Origin: Holophagaceae bacterium
Lineage (GTDB): Bacteria > Acidobacteriota > Holophagae > Holophagales > Holophagaceae
DNA length: 33,900 nucleotides
Reading direction: 5' to 3'
NCBI GenBank assembly: GCA_003165415.1
Contig: PLUC01000060.1
Coordinates: 1 to 33,900 of the forward strand
This document shows, one piece after another, positions 16,112 to 24,426 of the stretch; within the stretch, counting starts at the first letter, position 1; the number at the start of each line of letters is the position of its first letter. The translations under genes and the position numbers were made by a program. A model generated the notes under the pieces. It searched no databases. It had not been told where the DNA came from and saw only the letters and a program-made list of their open reading frames with translations.

Positions 16112-18142
16112 ATGACCCCCACGATCCAACGCTCAGTTTGCCCGTACGATTGCCCGGACACCTGCGGCCTGCTGGTGGAGGTGGCGGACGGTCGCGCCGT
16201 GGCGGTCAAGGGCGATCCCGAGCACCCTCACAGCCGGGGCACCCTCTGCCCCAAGATGACCCAGTACCAGGACACGGTGCACTCCCCCCTCCGGCTCACC
16301 ACCCCCCTGCTGGCCACTGGCCCCAAGGGCAGCGGCGCCTTCGCCCCCATCTCCTGGACCGAGGCCATCCAGCGCATCGCCGAACGCTGGACGGCAATCA
16401 TCGCCGAGCACGGGGCCCAGGCGATCCTGCCCTACTCCTACGCCGGCACCATGGGCCTGGTGCAGCGCAACGCCGGCCACCCCTTCTTCCACCGCCTGGG
16501 CGCCTCCCGCCTGGACCGGACCATCTGCTCCCCGGCCAAGGCCGCGGGCTGGGCGGCGGTCATGGGCCAGACGCCGGCCCAGCCGCCGGACACCGTGCGC
16601 CACAGCGACCTGGTGCTGCTGTGGGGCATCAACGCCCTGGCCACCAGCCTGCACAGCCTGCAGTGGGTGCGCGAGGCCCGCCGGGCCGGAGCCAGGGTCT
16701 GGCTCATCGACACCTACGAAACCCCCACGGCGGCCGTGGCCGACCGGACCTTCAAGGTGCGCCCGGGCAGCGACGGCGCCCTGGCCCTGGGCCTCATCCA
16801 CATCCTGGTGCGGGACGGGCTCCAGGACACCGGCTTCATCGAGGCCCAGGTGCAGGGCTTCCCGGAACTGGCGGCCCAGGCCCTCCCGCACTACCCCCCG
16901 GAGCGGGTGGCGGCCCTCACCGGGCTGTCGGCGTCGGAGCTGGAGGAGCTGGCCCAGGCCTACGGCCGGGCCCGGGCACCGTTCATCCTGCTGGGCAATG
17001 GGTTGTCCCGCTACGGCAACGGCGCCATGAACATCCGCGCCATCGCCTGCCTGCCGGCCCTGGTGGGCGCCTATGCCCGTCCCGGCGGCGGCGCCTTCGC
17101 CGGGGTGAACAACGGCGGCGGATTTGCCCTGGGGGAGGTGACCCGGGAGGATTTCCTGCCCGGCCCGGTGCGCACCATCAATATGAACCTCCTGGGCCAC
17201 GCCCTGGAAACCCTGGACGGCCCCCGGGTCATGGGCTTATACGTCTACCACTCCAACCCCGCGGCGGTGGCCCCGGACCAGAACGCGGTGCTGCGCGGCC
17301 TGGGCCGCCCGGACCTGTTCACCGTGGTGCACGAACGCTTCCGCACCGACACCGCCGACTTTGCCGACCTGGTCCTGCCGGCCACCTCATCTCTGGAGCA
17401 CAGCGACCTGTATCGGTCCTACGGCAGCTACTGTGTCCAGCGGGTCCGGGCCGCCATTCCGCCGGTGGGGGAGAGCCGCAGCAACTGGGACGTGTTCCGG
17501 CTGCTGGCCCAGGCCATGGGCTTCCAGGAACCGTTCTTCCGGCAAAGCGCCGACGACCTCATCGACCACCTGCTCAGCCTGCCCAGCCCGGTGCGCAAGG
17601 ACCTGGACCCGGCCGCCCTGGAGTCCGGCAAGGCCGTGGAACTGCGCCCGGCCGCCGGCGGCTTTCTCACCCCTTCGGGCCGCATCGAGATCCTCAACCC
17701 CGCGCTGGAGCCGCCCCTCCCGGCCCACCTGCCCCGCCACGCCGAGGCCGAGACCCTGCCGTTCTCGCTCATGACCGCCCCTTCCCTGTTCAGCCTCAAC
17801 TCCTCCTTCCAGGAACGGGATGCCCTGCGCGAGCGGGCGGGGGGCATGCGCCTGCTCATGAACCCGGACGACGCCGGCCGCCGGGGCCTCCGGGACGGGC
17901 AGCCGGTGCTCGCCCGCAACGACCTGGGCGAGGTGCGCTTCCTGCTCGGCGTCACCGGCAGGGTCCCCCCGGGCCTGGTGGTAGCCGAAGGGGTGTGGTG
18001 GACCCGCTTCGCCCCCGGGGACCGCACCGTCAATGCCCTCACCTCCCAGCGCCTCACCGACCAGGGCGGCGGAAGCACCTTCTACGACAACCGGGTGGAC
18101 GTTATTGATGGGAACCTTCCGGCCACTGGGGGCAATTCATAG
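16112..18142 (+). CDS. Molybdopterin oxidoreductase, DMSO reductase family
   Basis: This 676-residue molybdo/tungsto-bis-PGD enzyme is of unknown substrate. The N-terminal [4Fe-4S] site is C10, C14, C18 and C46 (CPYDCPDTC and GTLCPK). The core shows WTEAIQRIAERW, SYAGTMGLVQ, the cofactor region ICSPAKAAGW, LVLLWGINALAT and VYHSNPAAVAPDQN. The C-terminal dinucleotide-binding domain includes LLMNPDDAGRRGLRDGQPV and ends at TFYDNRVDV. No signal peptide or Tat motif is seen, so it is probably cytoplasmic. ATG 16112 follows GAGG. No small subunit or membrane anchor gene is adjacent; the next gene is a kinase 3 bases downstream. Confidence 0.9.
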   Translation: MTPTIQRSVCPYDCPDTCGLLVEVADGRAVAVKGDPEHPHSRGTLCPKMTQYQDTVHSPLRLTTPLLATGPKGSGAFAPISWTEAIQRIAERWTAIIAEHGAQAILPYSYAGTMGLVQRNAGHPFFHRLGASRLDRTICSPAKAAGWAAVMGQTPAQPPDTVRHSDLVLLWGINALATSLHSLQWVREARRAGARVWLIDTYETPTAAVADRTFKVRPGSDGALALGLIHILVRDGLQDTGFIEAQVQGFPELAAQALPHYPPERVAALTGLSASELEELAQAYGRARAPFILLGNGLSRYGNGAMNIRAIACLPALVGAYARPGGGAFAGVNNGGGFALGEVTREDFLPGPVRTINMNLLGHALETLDGPRVMGLYVYHSNPAAVAPDQNAVLRGLGRPDLFTVVHERFRTDTADFADLVLPATSSLEHSDLYRSYGSYCVQRVRAAIPPVGESRSNWDVFRLLAQAMGFQEPFFRQSADDLIDHLLSLPSPVRKDLDPAALESGKAVELRPAAGGFLTPSGRIEILNPALEPPLPAHLPRHAEAETLPFSLMTAPSLFSLNSSFQERDALRERAGGMRLLMNPDDAGRRGLRDGQPVLARNDLGEVRFLLGVTGRVPPGLVVAEGVWWTRFAPGDRTVNALTSQRLTDQGGGSTFYDNRVDVIDGNLPATGGNS

Positions 18143-18145
18143 GGT

Positions 18146-20191
18146 ATGGACCCTCGCCGCAAGGCTTGTCGAACCCCCAAGGAGCTTGTGCCGACCCCGA
18201 CCGCACCCCAGCCCCCCGCCAGCCCGGCCAAGGGCCTGTCCCCCACCGGGCCTGGGCCTGACGCCAAAATCCTGGGCCGCTACCGCCTGGGCCCTCAACT
18301 GGGCAAGGGTGGCATGGGCGAAGTGTTCGAGGCCTGGGACGGCCTGCTGGGCCGCCGGGTGGCCCTGAAGATCCTCAGCGTGCCCTCCGCGGCCGCGATC
18401 CTGAGGTTCATGCGCGAGGCCCAGCTCCAGGGCCGGGTGAGCCATCCCAACGTCTGCCGGATCTTCGACGTGGACGCCTCGGGCGAGGTGCCGGTCATCG
18501 CCATGCAACTGGTGCAGGGACCCAACCTGCAGCAGGCGGCCGCAGCCCTGACCGTGGCCGAGGCGGTGGAGATCCTGGGCGCCGTGGCCATGGCCATCAA
18601 CGCCGCGCACCGGCTCAACCTCATCCACCGCGACCTGAAGCCGTCCAACATCCTGCTGGAAAACGATGGCATGGGCGGCTGGAACACCTATGTGGCGGAC
18701 TTCGGCCTGGCCAAGGACCTGGCCGCGGACGGCTGCATCGAGACCCAGGTGGACCTGGGGACGCCGGGATTCCTGGCGCCGGAGCTGAGATCCGGCAAGG
18801 GGGCGGTGGTGGGCCCTGCCACTGACATCTACGCCCTGGGGGTCACCCTCCAGGAGGTGCTGGCCCTGTGCCAAGGCCAGCGGGCCCCCTCGGGACCCGG
18901 ACCCGCGGAAGGGCTGCCCACCCTGCCCCGAAGGCTGGAGGTGATCATCGCCCGCTGCCTGGAGGAGCGCCCCCAGGACCGCTACCACAGCGCCGGGGAG
19001 CTGGCGGAAGACCTCCGCCGCTTCCTGGACGGCGAACCCCTGCTGGCGGAGCGGGGCGAGTGGCTCCGGGGGGTGCGCCGGTCCGTCCGCAGGCACCCCA
19101 TCTGGACCGCGTCCCTGGCGCTCACCCTGCTGCTGGTCACCGGCTTCCTGGGCGGGTCCCGGCATCTGGCCGCCCGGCGCCACCGCCAGGCCGCCCTGGC
19201 CCAGCGCTTCGCCCTGGACGCCCGGGACCTGGAGAGCCGGCTGCGCATGGAGCGGCTGATCCCCGCCCACGATCTGCGCCCGGCCTGCGCCGGGCTGCGG
19301 CGGGGCCTGGACCGGATCCGGGAGGAGATGGCGCAGGTGGGGCCCCTGGCCCTGGGCCCCGGGAACCTCGCCCTTGGCCGCGGCTACTGCTACCTGGGGG
19401 ACCTGGAGCAGGCGCGCCGGGTGCTGGGCGAGGCCTGGCAGGGCGGCTACCGCACCCCGGACGTGGCCTACGCCCTGGCCAGGGTCGCCTGCTTCTCCTA
19501 CTTCAGGCTGCTGGACCGGGCCGAGATGGGCGACCTGGAGGAGCCTCTGGAACCGGCCCTGCAGGTGCACCTGCGGGAGGCCCAGACCTACTTCCGCCAT
19601 GCCCGGGGGCAGACCTGGGAGCCGGCCGGCCTGGGCGAGTCCCGCCTGGCCTACCTGCAGGGCGAGTTCCAGCAGTCCGTGGCCCACGCCAGGGCCGCGT
19701 TCAGGGAGAACCCCTGGCTCTACGAAGCGAAGATGCAGGAAGGTTTCAGCCTGGCCGCTCTGGGCCGGGCCAGCCAGAAGCAGGGTGACCTGGCCCGGGC
19801 CCAGAGCCTGTACCGGGAGGCCAGCCTCGCCGCCCAGGCGGCCCGGGCCACCGGCCAGAGCGACGGCAACTGCGCCCTGGCGGACATGGAGTGGCGGTTC
19901 ACCTGGATGCAGAACCCCCACCTGGGCCAGGCCGAGCGCATGGCCCACCTGGACGCCGCCGAAGTCCTGGCGGACCACCTGCTGCTGCTGCAGCCGGACA
20001 ACCCGAGAGCACTCTGCTCCAAGGCCTACCTGCTCATTCGCCGGGCCGAGGAGCTGGCCGGCCAGGGCCTCAGCCCGGAGCCCGAGCTGAGGCGCGCCGA
20101 GCGCCTGCTGGCCCCGGCCGCGGAACGGCCCGGCTTCAAGCGAATGGTGGCCCTGAAGCTCAGCCAGATCCAGGAAGTGCGGAAGGGATAG
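18146..20191 (+). CDS. Transmembrane Ser/Thr protein kinase with TPR-like C-terminal region
   Basis: This 681-residue Hanks-type kinase (PknB class) has a Pro-rich N-terminus, then the kinase domain at about residues 44-300. Motifs are GKGGMGEVF (P-loop), VALKIL (ATP lysine), HRDLKPSN (catalytic D163), DFGLA, and GTPGFLAPE. A single membrane helix follows at about residues 319-338 (IWTASLALTLLLVTGFLGG). The remaining 340 residues are Ala/Leu/Arg-rich helices, probably TPR-like (ALARVACFSYFRLLDRAEM, LAYLQGEFQQSVAHARAAF, LAALGRASQKQGDLARAQ). The start is 3 bases after the molybdopterin enzyme stop, so the two are likely co-transcribed. The signal and targets are unknown. Confidence 0.92.
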   Translation: MDPRRKACRTPKELVPTPTAPQPPASPAKGLSPTGPGPDAKILGRYRLGPQLGKGGMGEVFEAWDGLLGRRVALKILSVPSAAAILRFMREAQLQGRVSHPNVCRIFDVDASGEVPVIAMQLVQGPNLQQAAAALTVAEAVEILGAVAMAINAAHRLNLIHRDLKPSNILLENDGMGGWNTYVADFGLAKDLAADGCIETQVDLGTPGFLAPELRSGKGAVVGPATDIYALGVTLQEVLALCQGQRAPSGPGPAEGLPTLPRRLEVIIARCLEERPQDRYHSAGELAEDLRRFLDGEPLLAERGEWLRGVRRSVRRHPIWTASLALTLLLVTGFLGGSRHLAARRHRQAALAQRFALDARDLESRLRMERLIPAHDLRPACAGLRRGLDRIREEMAQVGPLALGPGNLALGRGYCYLGDLEQARRVLGEAWQGGYRTPDVAYALARVACFSYFRLLDRAEMGDLEEPLEPALQVHLREAQTYFRHARGQTWEPAGLGESRLAYLQGEFQQSVAHARAAFRENPWLYEAKMQEGFSLAALGRASQKQGDLARAQSLYREASLAAQAARATGQSDGNCALADMEWRFTWMQNPHLGQAERMAHLDAAEVLADHLLLLQPDNPRALCSKAYLLIRRAEELAGQGLSPEPELRRAERLLAPAAERPGFKRMVALKLSQIQEVRKG

Positions 20192-20194
20192 GCT

Positions 20195-20255
20195 AGCAGC
20201 CGTTACTGAGCCTGCTCAGTTACGGCTGCTTGTGCCCAGAACGGACGCGTCGTCA
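20195..20255 (+). repeat. Structured intergenic element, short copy D
   Basis: The hairpin has 16-base arms (about 20196-20211 and 20214-20229) with the same T-T mismatch (20204/20221) between CCGTT and TACGG as copies A-C. It is followed by CTTGTGCCC, CAGAACGG and AAAACGGGAT. It is shorter and more diverged than the others. It lies between two convergent genes, so it may also serve as a bidirectional terminator, although no T-run is present. Confidence 0.5.
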
Positions 20256-20273
20256 AAACGGGATCCCACGGTA

Positions 20274-20834
20274 CTAGGCCACGACGTTCAGAGTGAAGCT
20301 CAGGCTGCCCTTGCCGGTGTTGGCGAAGGCGTAGGGGCAGTCCGAAGGGAAGGCGATGGATTCCCCGGCCTTGAGCACCTGGGTGCCGCCTTCCCGCTCC
20401 AGGGTCAGTTCGCCCCGGATCACGTAGACCATCTCCCGGTAGCCCGGCAGGTCCGGCTCACCCTGGTAGCGGTCGCCCGGGGCGATGGTCCACTTCCAGA
20501 GCTCCACCGTCCGCGAGGCCGGAAAGCTCTGGAGCAGGTCCACCTTGGTGCCCGGACGGCCCCCCTGCCAGAGCCGCAGCCCCTTTTCCGGCAGCCCGCC
20601 GCTGTGGGGCCCGGGGTCGTTCACCAGTTGGGAGAAGGTGAGGTTGAAGGCCGCGGCGATGTGGCCCAGGGTGGCCAGGCTGACGTTGCTCTCCCCGCCC
20701 TCGATCATCCCGATCATGCGCCGGCTCAGGCCGGAACGGTCGGCCAGCTCCTGCTGGCTCCACTTCAGCTCCCGCCGGTTTCTTACCACATTGCCCGAGA
20801 CGGATTTGAACAATCTCTGCGGGTCGAACGGCAT
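20274..20834 (-). CDS. XRE-family transcriptional regulator with C-terminal cupin domain
   Basis: This 186-residue regulator has an N-terminal helix-turn-helix of the XRE type (RRELKWSQQELADRSGLSRRMIGMIEGGESNVSLATLGHIAAAF). A C-terminal cupin follows (WTIAPGDRYQGEP, then YREMVYVIRGELTLEREGG and GESIAFPSDCPYAFANTG), which may bind a small ligand. ATG 20834 is preferred over 20864 because it gives the standard N-terminus and leaves room for the promoter. It is divergent from rocD and shares with it an inverted repeat holding both -10 boxes, so it probably controls itself and the rocD operon. A response to ornithine, arginine or proline is an inference from the neighbour. Confidence 0.9.
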   Translation of the reverse strand: MPFDPQRLFKSVSGNVVRNRRELKWSQQELADRSGLSRRMIGMIEGGESNVSLATLGHIAAAFNLTFSQLVNDPGPHSGGLPEKGLRLWQGGRPGTKVDLLQSFPASRTVELWKWTIAPGDRYQGEPDLPGYREMVYVIRGELTLEREGGTQVLKAGESIAFPSDCPYAFANTGKGSLSFTLNVVA

Positions 20835-20856
20835 GGTCACCTCGAAGCGAAATATA

Positions 20857-20907
20857 TTGCACATTCTTTCACATGAGCATTATACTGCTCATAGGGCAGG
20901 GAACAAC
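20857..20907. promoter_or_regulatory. Overlapping divergent promoters with palindromic operator
   Basis: A perfect inverted repeat, ATGAGCA (20873-20879) and TGCTCAT (20886-20892), encloses TTATAC. It contains a minus-strand TATAAT (20884-20879) for the XRE-cupin gene with a weak -35 TTGTTC 16 bases away (20906-20901). It also contains a plus-strand TATACT (20881-20886) for rocD with a weak -35 TTGCAC (20857-20862, spacing 18). A protein bound to the palindrome would block both promoters. Confidence 0.6.
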
Positions 20908-20942
20908 CCTTCCCGCATCACAGATCCTGGAGAGGAGGCCCC

Positions 20943-22157
20943 ATGACCATGACCGCCACCACCAAGTCTACCGAGTTCATCCAGCAGGAGGACCAGTACG
21001 GCGCCCACAACTACCATCCCCTGGATGTGGTCTGCACGCGCGGCGAAGGCGTATACCTCACCGACGTGGACGGCAAGCAGTACATGGACTTCCTGGCCGC
21101 CTATTCGGCCGTGAACCAGGGCCACAACCACCCGCGCATCGCCGCGGCCATGATCCAGCAGATCCAGACCCTGGCCCTCACCAGCCGGGCCTTCCGCAAC
21201 GACCGGTTCCCGCCGCTGCTGGAGAAGCTCTGCAAGATCACCGGCTTTGCGAAGGCCCTGCTCATGAACAGCGGCGCCGAGGCGGTGGAGACCGCCATCA
21301 AGGGCATCCGCAAGTGGGCCTACGACGTCAAGGGCGTCGCTCCCGGCCAGGCGGAGATCATCGTCGCCGAGGGCAATTTCCACGGCCGCACCACCACCAT
21401 CGTCGGCTTCAGCACCGACCCCGACAGCACCACCGGGTTCGGCCCCTTCACCCCGGGCTTCAGGATCGTGCCCTACGGCGACCTGAAGGCCGTGGCCGCC
21501 GCCATCACCCCCAACACCGCGGCCATCTTCATGGAGCCCATCCAGGGCGAGGGCGGCGTGCTGATCCCGCCCGCGGGCTTCCTCAAGGGCCTGCGCAAGC
21601 TCGCTGACGACAACCACTGCCTGCTGGTGCTGGACGAGATCCAGTCCGGCTTCGGCCGCACCGGCAAGATGTTCGCCTTCGAGCACGAAGGCATCCGCCC
21701 CGACGGCATCACCGTCGGCAAGGCCCTCTCCGGAGGCTTCTACCCGGTGAGCGCCTTCCTGTCCTCCAAAGAGGTCATGGACGTGTTCACCCCGGGCATC
21801 CACGGCTCCACCTACGGCGGCAACCCCCTGGCCTGCGCCGTGGCCACCGCCGCCCTGGACGTGCTCATCGACGAGCACCTGGTGGAGCGCTCGGCCGAAC
21901 TGGGGCTCCACTTCAAGGCCCGCCTGGAAGGAATCAAGTCCAAGAAAGTGAAAGCCATCCGCTGCCGGGGCCTGTGGGCCGGGATCGACCTGACCGACGA
22001 CGCCGGTCCGGCCAAGTCCTACTGCTATGCCCTCAAGGAGCGCGGCATGCTGTGCAAGGACACCCACGTCCGCACCATCCGCCTGGCGCCGCCGCTGGTC
22101 ATCACCAAAGAACAGATCGACTGGGCGGTGGATCAGCTTGAAGCCGTGCTTGCCTAA
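20943..22157 (+). CDS. rocD: Ornithine aminotransferase
   Basis: This 404-residue PLP enzyme of aminotransferase class III converts ornithine and 2-oxoglutarate to glutamate-5-semialdehyde and glutamate. The conserved N-terminus is present (YGAHNYHPLDVVCTRGEGVYLTDVDG), followed by DFLAAYSAVNQGHNHP, LLMNSGAEAVETAIK, the EPIQGEGGV segment, LDEIQSGFGRTG and the PLP lysine K260 in ITVGKALSGGFYPVSA. The YHPLDVV and YSAVNQGH motifs fit ornithine rather than acetylornithine aminotransferase. GGAGAGGAGG precedes ATG 20943. It is followed after 15 bases by ornithine carbamoyltransferase, forming an ornithine-handling operon. Confidence 0.95.
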   Translation: MTMTATTKSTEFIQQEDQYGAHNYHPLDVVCTRGEGVYLTDVDGKQYMDFLAAYSAVNQGHNHPRIAAAMIQQIQTLALTSRAFRNDRFPPLLEKLCKITGFAKALLMNSGAEAVETAIKGIRKWAYDVKGVAPGQAEIIVAEGNFHGRTTTIVGFSTDPDSTTGFGPFTPGFRIVPYGDLKAVAAAITPNTAAIFMEPIQGEGGVLIPPAGFLKGLRKLADDNHCLLVLDEIQSGFGRTGKMFAFEHEGIRPDGITVGKALSGGFYPVSAFLSSKEVMDVFTPGIHGSTYGGNPLACAVATAALDVLIDEHLVERSAELGLHFKARLEGIKSKKVKAIRCRGLWAGIDLTDDAGPAKSYCYALKERGMLCKDTHVRTIRLAPPLVITKEQIDWAVDQLEAVLA

Positions 22158-22172
22158 CCCAAGGAGAAAATC

Positions 22173-23159
22173 ATGGCAGTCAATCTCAAGGGCCGCAGCT
22201 TCCTGACGCTCATGGACTTCTCGGTGGCAGAAGTGCGCCACCTGCTCGACCTCTCCCACGAACTCAAGGCCAAGAAAGCCAAGGGGGTCCACGGCGGCCT
22301 GCTCAAAGGCAAGAACATCGTCCTGCTGTTCGAGAAGACCTCCACCCGCACCCGCTGCGCCTTCGAGGTGGCGGCGCTGGACGAGGGCGGCCACGTGACC
22401 TTCCTGGACAGCGCCAGCTCCCAGATGGGCAAGAAGGAGTCCCTGGAGGACAGCGCCAAGGTGCTGGGCCGTTTCTTCGACGGCATCGAGTACCGCGGCT
22501 TCAAGCAGGAAGTGGTGGAGGACCTGGCCAAATTCTCCGGGGTTCCCGTATGGAACGGCCTCACCGACGTGGACCACCCCACCCAGGTGCTGGCCGACTT
22601 CCTCACCATCGAAGAGCACGTGGCCAAGCCGCTCAAAAAAGTGAAGCTGGTGTTCGCCGGCGATATCCGCAACAACATGGCCTACGCCCTGATGTACGGC
22701 GCCGCCAAGACCGGCATGCACTTCCTCGGCCTGGGGCCCAGGTCGCTCTACCCCAGCGAAGAGATCCTGACCCGGGTTCGCGAGGCGGCCCGGCTCACCG
22801 GCGCCCAGATCGAGCTTTCGGACGATATCAACGCGGTCCAGGGCGCTGACGTCATCTACACCGACGTGTGGGCGTCCATGGGCGAGGAGGCCCAGATCCC
22901 CGAGCGGGTCCTGCTGCTGACCCCGTACAAGGTCACCATGGAGATGGTCCAGAAGACCGGCAACCCCGACCTGATCTTCCTGCACTGCCTGCCGGCCTTC
23001 CACGACTTCGAGACCAGGCTGGCCAAGGACATGAAGGACAAGGGCTACGACATCCGGGAAGTGACCGACGAGGTGTTCCGCAGCAAGCACTCGGTGGTGT
23101 TCGACCAGGCCGAGAACCGCATGCACACGATCAAGGCGATCATGGTAGCAACCCTATAA
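22173..23159 (+). CDS. argF: Ornithine carbamoyltransferase
   Basis: This 328-residue transferase interconverts ornithine plus carbamoyl phosphate with citrulline plus phosphate. Motifs are the carbamoyl phosphate site STRTR (residues 57-61), [10 protein letters not shown] near 134, the [13 protein letters not shown] segment, and [10 protein letters not shown] near 273. Length and the DIRNNM motif resemble both ArcB-type and ArgF-type enzymes. AAGGAG lies at correct spacing before the ATG. Pairing with rocD suggests use in arginine or citrulline breakdown, but no arginine deiminase or carbamate kinase gene is nearby, so an anabolic role is still possible. Confidence 0.95.
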   Translation: MAVNLKGRSFLTLMDFSVAEVRHLLDLSHELKAKKAKGVHGGLLKGKNIVLLFEKTSTRTRCAFEVAALDEGGHVTFLDSASSQMGKKESLEDSAKVLGRFFDGIEYRGFKQEVVEDLAKFSGVPVWNGLTDVDHPTQVLADFLTIEEHVAKPLKKVKLVFAGDIRNNMAYALMYGAAKTGMHFLGLGPRSLYPSEEILTRVREAARLTGAQIELSDDINAVQGADVIYTDVWASMGEEAQIPERVLLLTPYKVTMEMVQKTGNPDLIFLHCLPAFHDFETRLAKDMKDKGYDIREVTDEVFRSKHSVVFDQAENRMHTIKAIMVATL

Positions 23160-23170
23160 CTCCGTACCGT

Positions 23171-23204
23171 TCTCGCGTATCGGCGAAGCCGATACCGAGA
23201 GAGC
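23171..23204 (+). terminator. Strong hairpin after the rocD-argF operon
   Basis: GTATCGGC (23177-23184) pairs with GCCGATAC (23188-23195) around a GAA loop, and flanking TCTCG and CGAGAGA extend the stem with one bulge. It starts 12 bases after the argF stop. There is no T-tract, so it may protect the 3' end rather than terminate. Confidence 0.4.
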
Positions 23205-23225
23205 GATCATGACTGACCTCCGGAT

Positions 23226-23257
23226 GGGGCCGGCTCACCAGGCTGGCCTCCCGTTTT
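23226..23257 (+). terminator. Intrinsic terminator of the rocD-argF operon
   Basis: GGGGCCGGC (23226-23234) pairs with GCTGGCCTC (23242-23250), nine pairs including two G-T wobbles, followed by CCGTTTT. It is the second hairpin downstream of argF. Confidence 0.55.
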
Positions 23258-23264
23258 ATGAGTG

Positions 23265-23333
23265 GATCAACATGGCCCACGGTTCCAGGGCGCTTCCGGC
23301 TCGCCCGAAGTTTGCCCATCCGGGCCATTGATC
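23265..23333 (+). other. Long inverted repeat upstream of the CDF transporter
   Basis: GATCAACATGGCCC (23265-23278) is complementary to GGGCCATTGATC (23322-23333) apart from a two-base bulge. Inside, CCAGGGCG and CGCCCG can form a second stem. The outer arms end 43 bases before the transporter start, so this may be a folded leader RNA or an operator. It does not match a metal riboswitch consensus I know. Confidence 0.4.
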
Positions 23334-23376
23334 CCATCATGAACAGATCGGCCTCCAGCCGACCGGAGAGATTTGC

Positions 23377-24366
23377 ATGGACTCCGCAATGCCCAACCAG
23401 ACCGCCCGGCTCCGGGTAGCCGTCCTTTCCATCGTGGTCGGCTGCGTTGTGCTGGGCATGAAGTACATCGCCTTCCACGTGTCCCAGTCGGCCGCCCTCA
23501 AGTCCGACGCCATCGAGAACGTGGTGAACGTGGTGGCGGCGGTGTTCGCCCTGGGCGCCATCATCTTCGCCGACAAGCCCGCCGACCGGGAGCACCCCTA
23601 CGGCCACGGCAAGATCGAACACTTCTCCGCGGCCTTCGAGGGCGGCATGATCAGCCTCGCCGCCGTGCTCATCGGCTATGAGGCCATCCGCTCCATCGTC
23701 GAAGGCGTCCCCATCCAGAACCTGACCCTGGGCCTGGGCATCAACTTCGCCGCCGGGGTGCTCAACGGGCTCCTGGGCCTGTTCCTCGTCTACCAGGGCA
23801 AGCGCCAGCAGTCCCAGGCCCTGGAGGCCGACGGCCACCACGTCTTCTCCGACTTCTACGTGACCCTCGGCCTGGCCGCGGGCCTCCTGCTGGTCAAGGC
23901 CACCGGCATGACCTGGCTCGATCCGGCCATGGCCCTGGCCGTGTGCGTGGTGCTCGCCTTCACCGGCTTCAAGCTGGTGCGCACCTCCAGCGCCGCCCTG
24001 CTGGACACCGAGGACCCGGAACTGCTGCAGCACCTGGTGGAGGTCATGAACCGGGTCCGGCCCAAGGACATCGTCGCCATCCACGAGCTGCGCACCCTGC
24101 GCTCGGGCCGGTACATCCACGTGGACATCCACATGGTGATCCCGGAGTTCTACGGCATCGGCCAGGGCCACGAGCTGGCCGACCAGTTCGGCAAGGCCGT
24201 GCTGGCGGAGGCGGTCATCGAAGGGGAATTGCACACCCACGTGGATCCCTGCCTCAGGGCCTTCTGCAACCAGTGCGACCTGATCTCCTGCCCGGTGCGC
24301 CAGAGTCCCCAAATTTATGAATGTAAAATAACGGTTGATAAGGCGGTGGCCCAGGGACCCATCTAG
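23377..24366 (+). CDS. Cation diffusion facilitator (CDF) family metal transporter with Cys-rich tail
   Basis: This 329-residue inner-membrane transporter would exchange a divalent metal ion (Zn, Fe, Mn or similar) for protons. Six membrane helices are expected; visible are VAVLSIVVGCVVLGMKYIAF, NVVNVVAAVFALGAIIFA, GGMISLAAVLIGY, GINFAAGVLNGLLGLFLVY, FYVTLGLAAGLLLVKA and MALAVCVVLAFTGFKLV. Site residues are SDAIEN in helix 2 and HHVFSDFY in helix 5, plus HPYGHGKIEH. The cytoplasmic C-terminal domain ends with an extra segment with C292, C297, C300 and C305 (spacing 4-2-4), which could bind metal. ATG 23377 has GGAGAG upstream. It stands alone between the rocD operon and the flagellar cluster. 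Confidence 0.93.
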   Translation: MDSAMPNQTARLRVAVLSIVVGCVVLGMKYIAFHVSQSAALKSDAIENVVNVVAAVFALGAIIFADKPADREHPYGHGKIEHFSAAFEGGMISLAAVLIGYEAIRSIVEGVPIQNLTLGLGINFAAGVLNGLLGLFLVYQGKRQQSQALEADGHHVFSDFYVTLGLAAGLLLVKATGMTWLDPAMALAVCVVLAFTGFKLVRTSSAALLDTEDPELLQHLVEVMNRVRPKDIVAIHELRTLRSGRYIHVDIHMVIPEFYGIGQGHELADQFGKAVLAEAVIEGELHTHVDPCLRAFCNQCDLISCPVRQSPQIYECKITVDKAVAQGPI

Positions 24367-24426
24367 AAAAAACCTGTGCAATAGAGGTATTGGCACCGGT
24401 TTCGCTCACCATCTCCCGGTGTCAAC

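Noticed and set aside
23188..23195. GCCGATAC as a sigma-28 -10 box
   Set aside because: It is one arm of a perfect hairpin and has no TAAA-type -35 box at the right distance.
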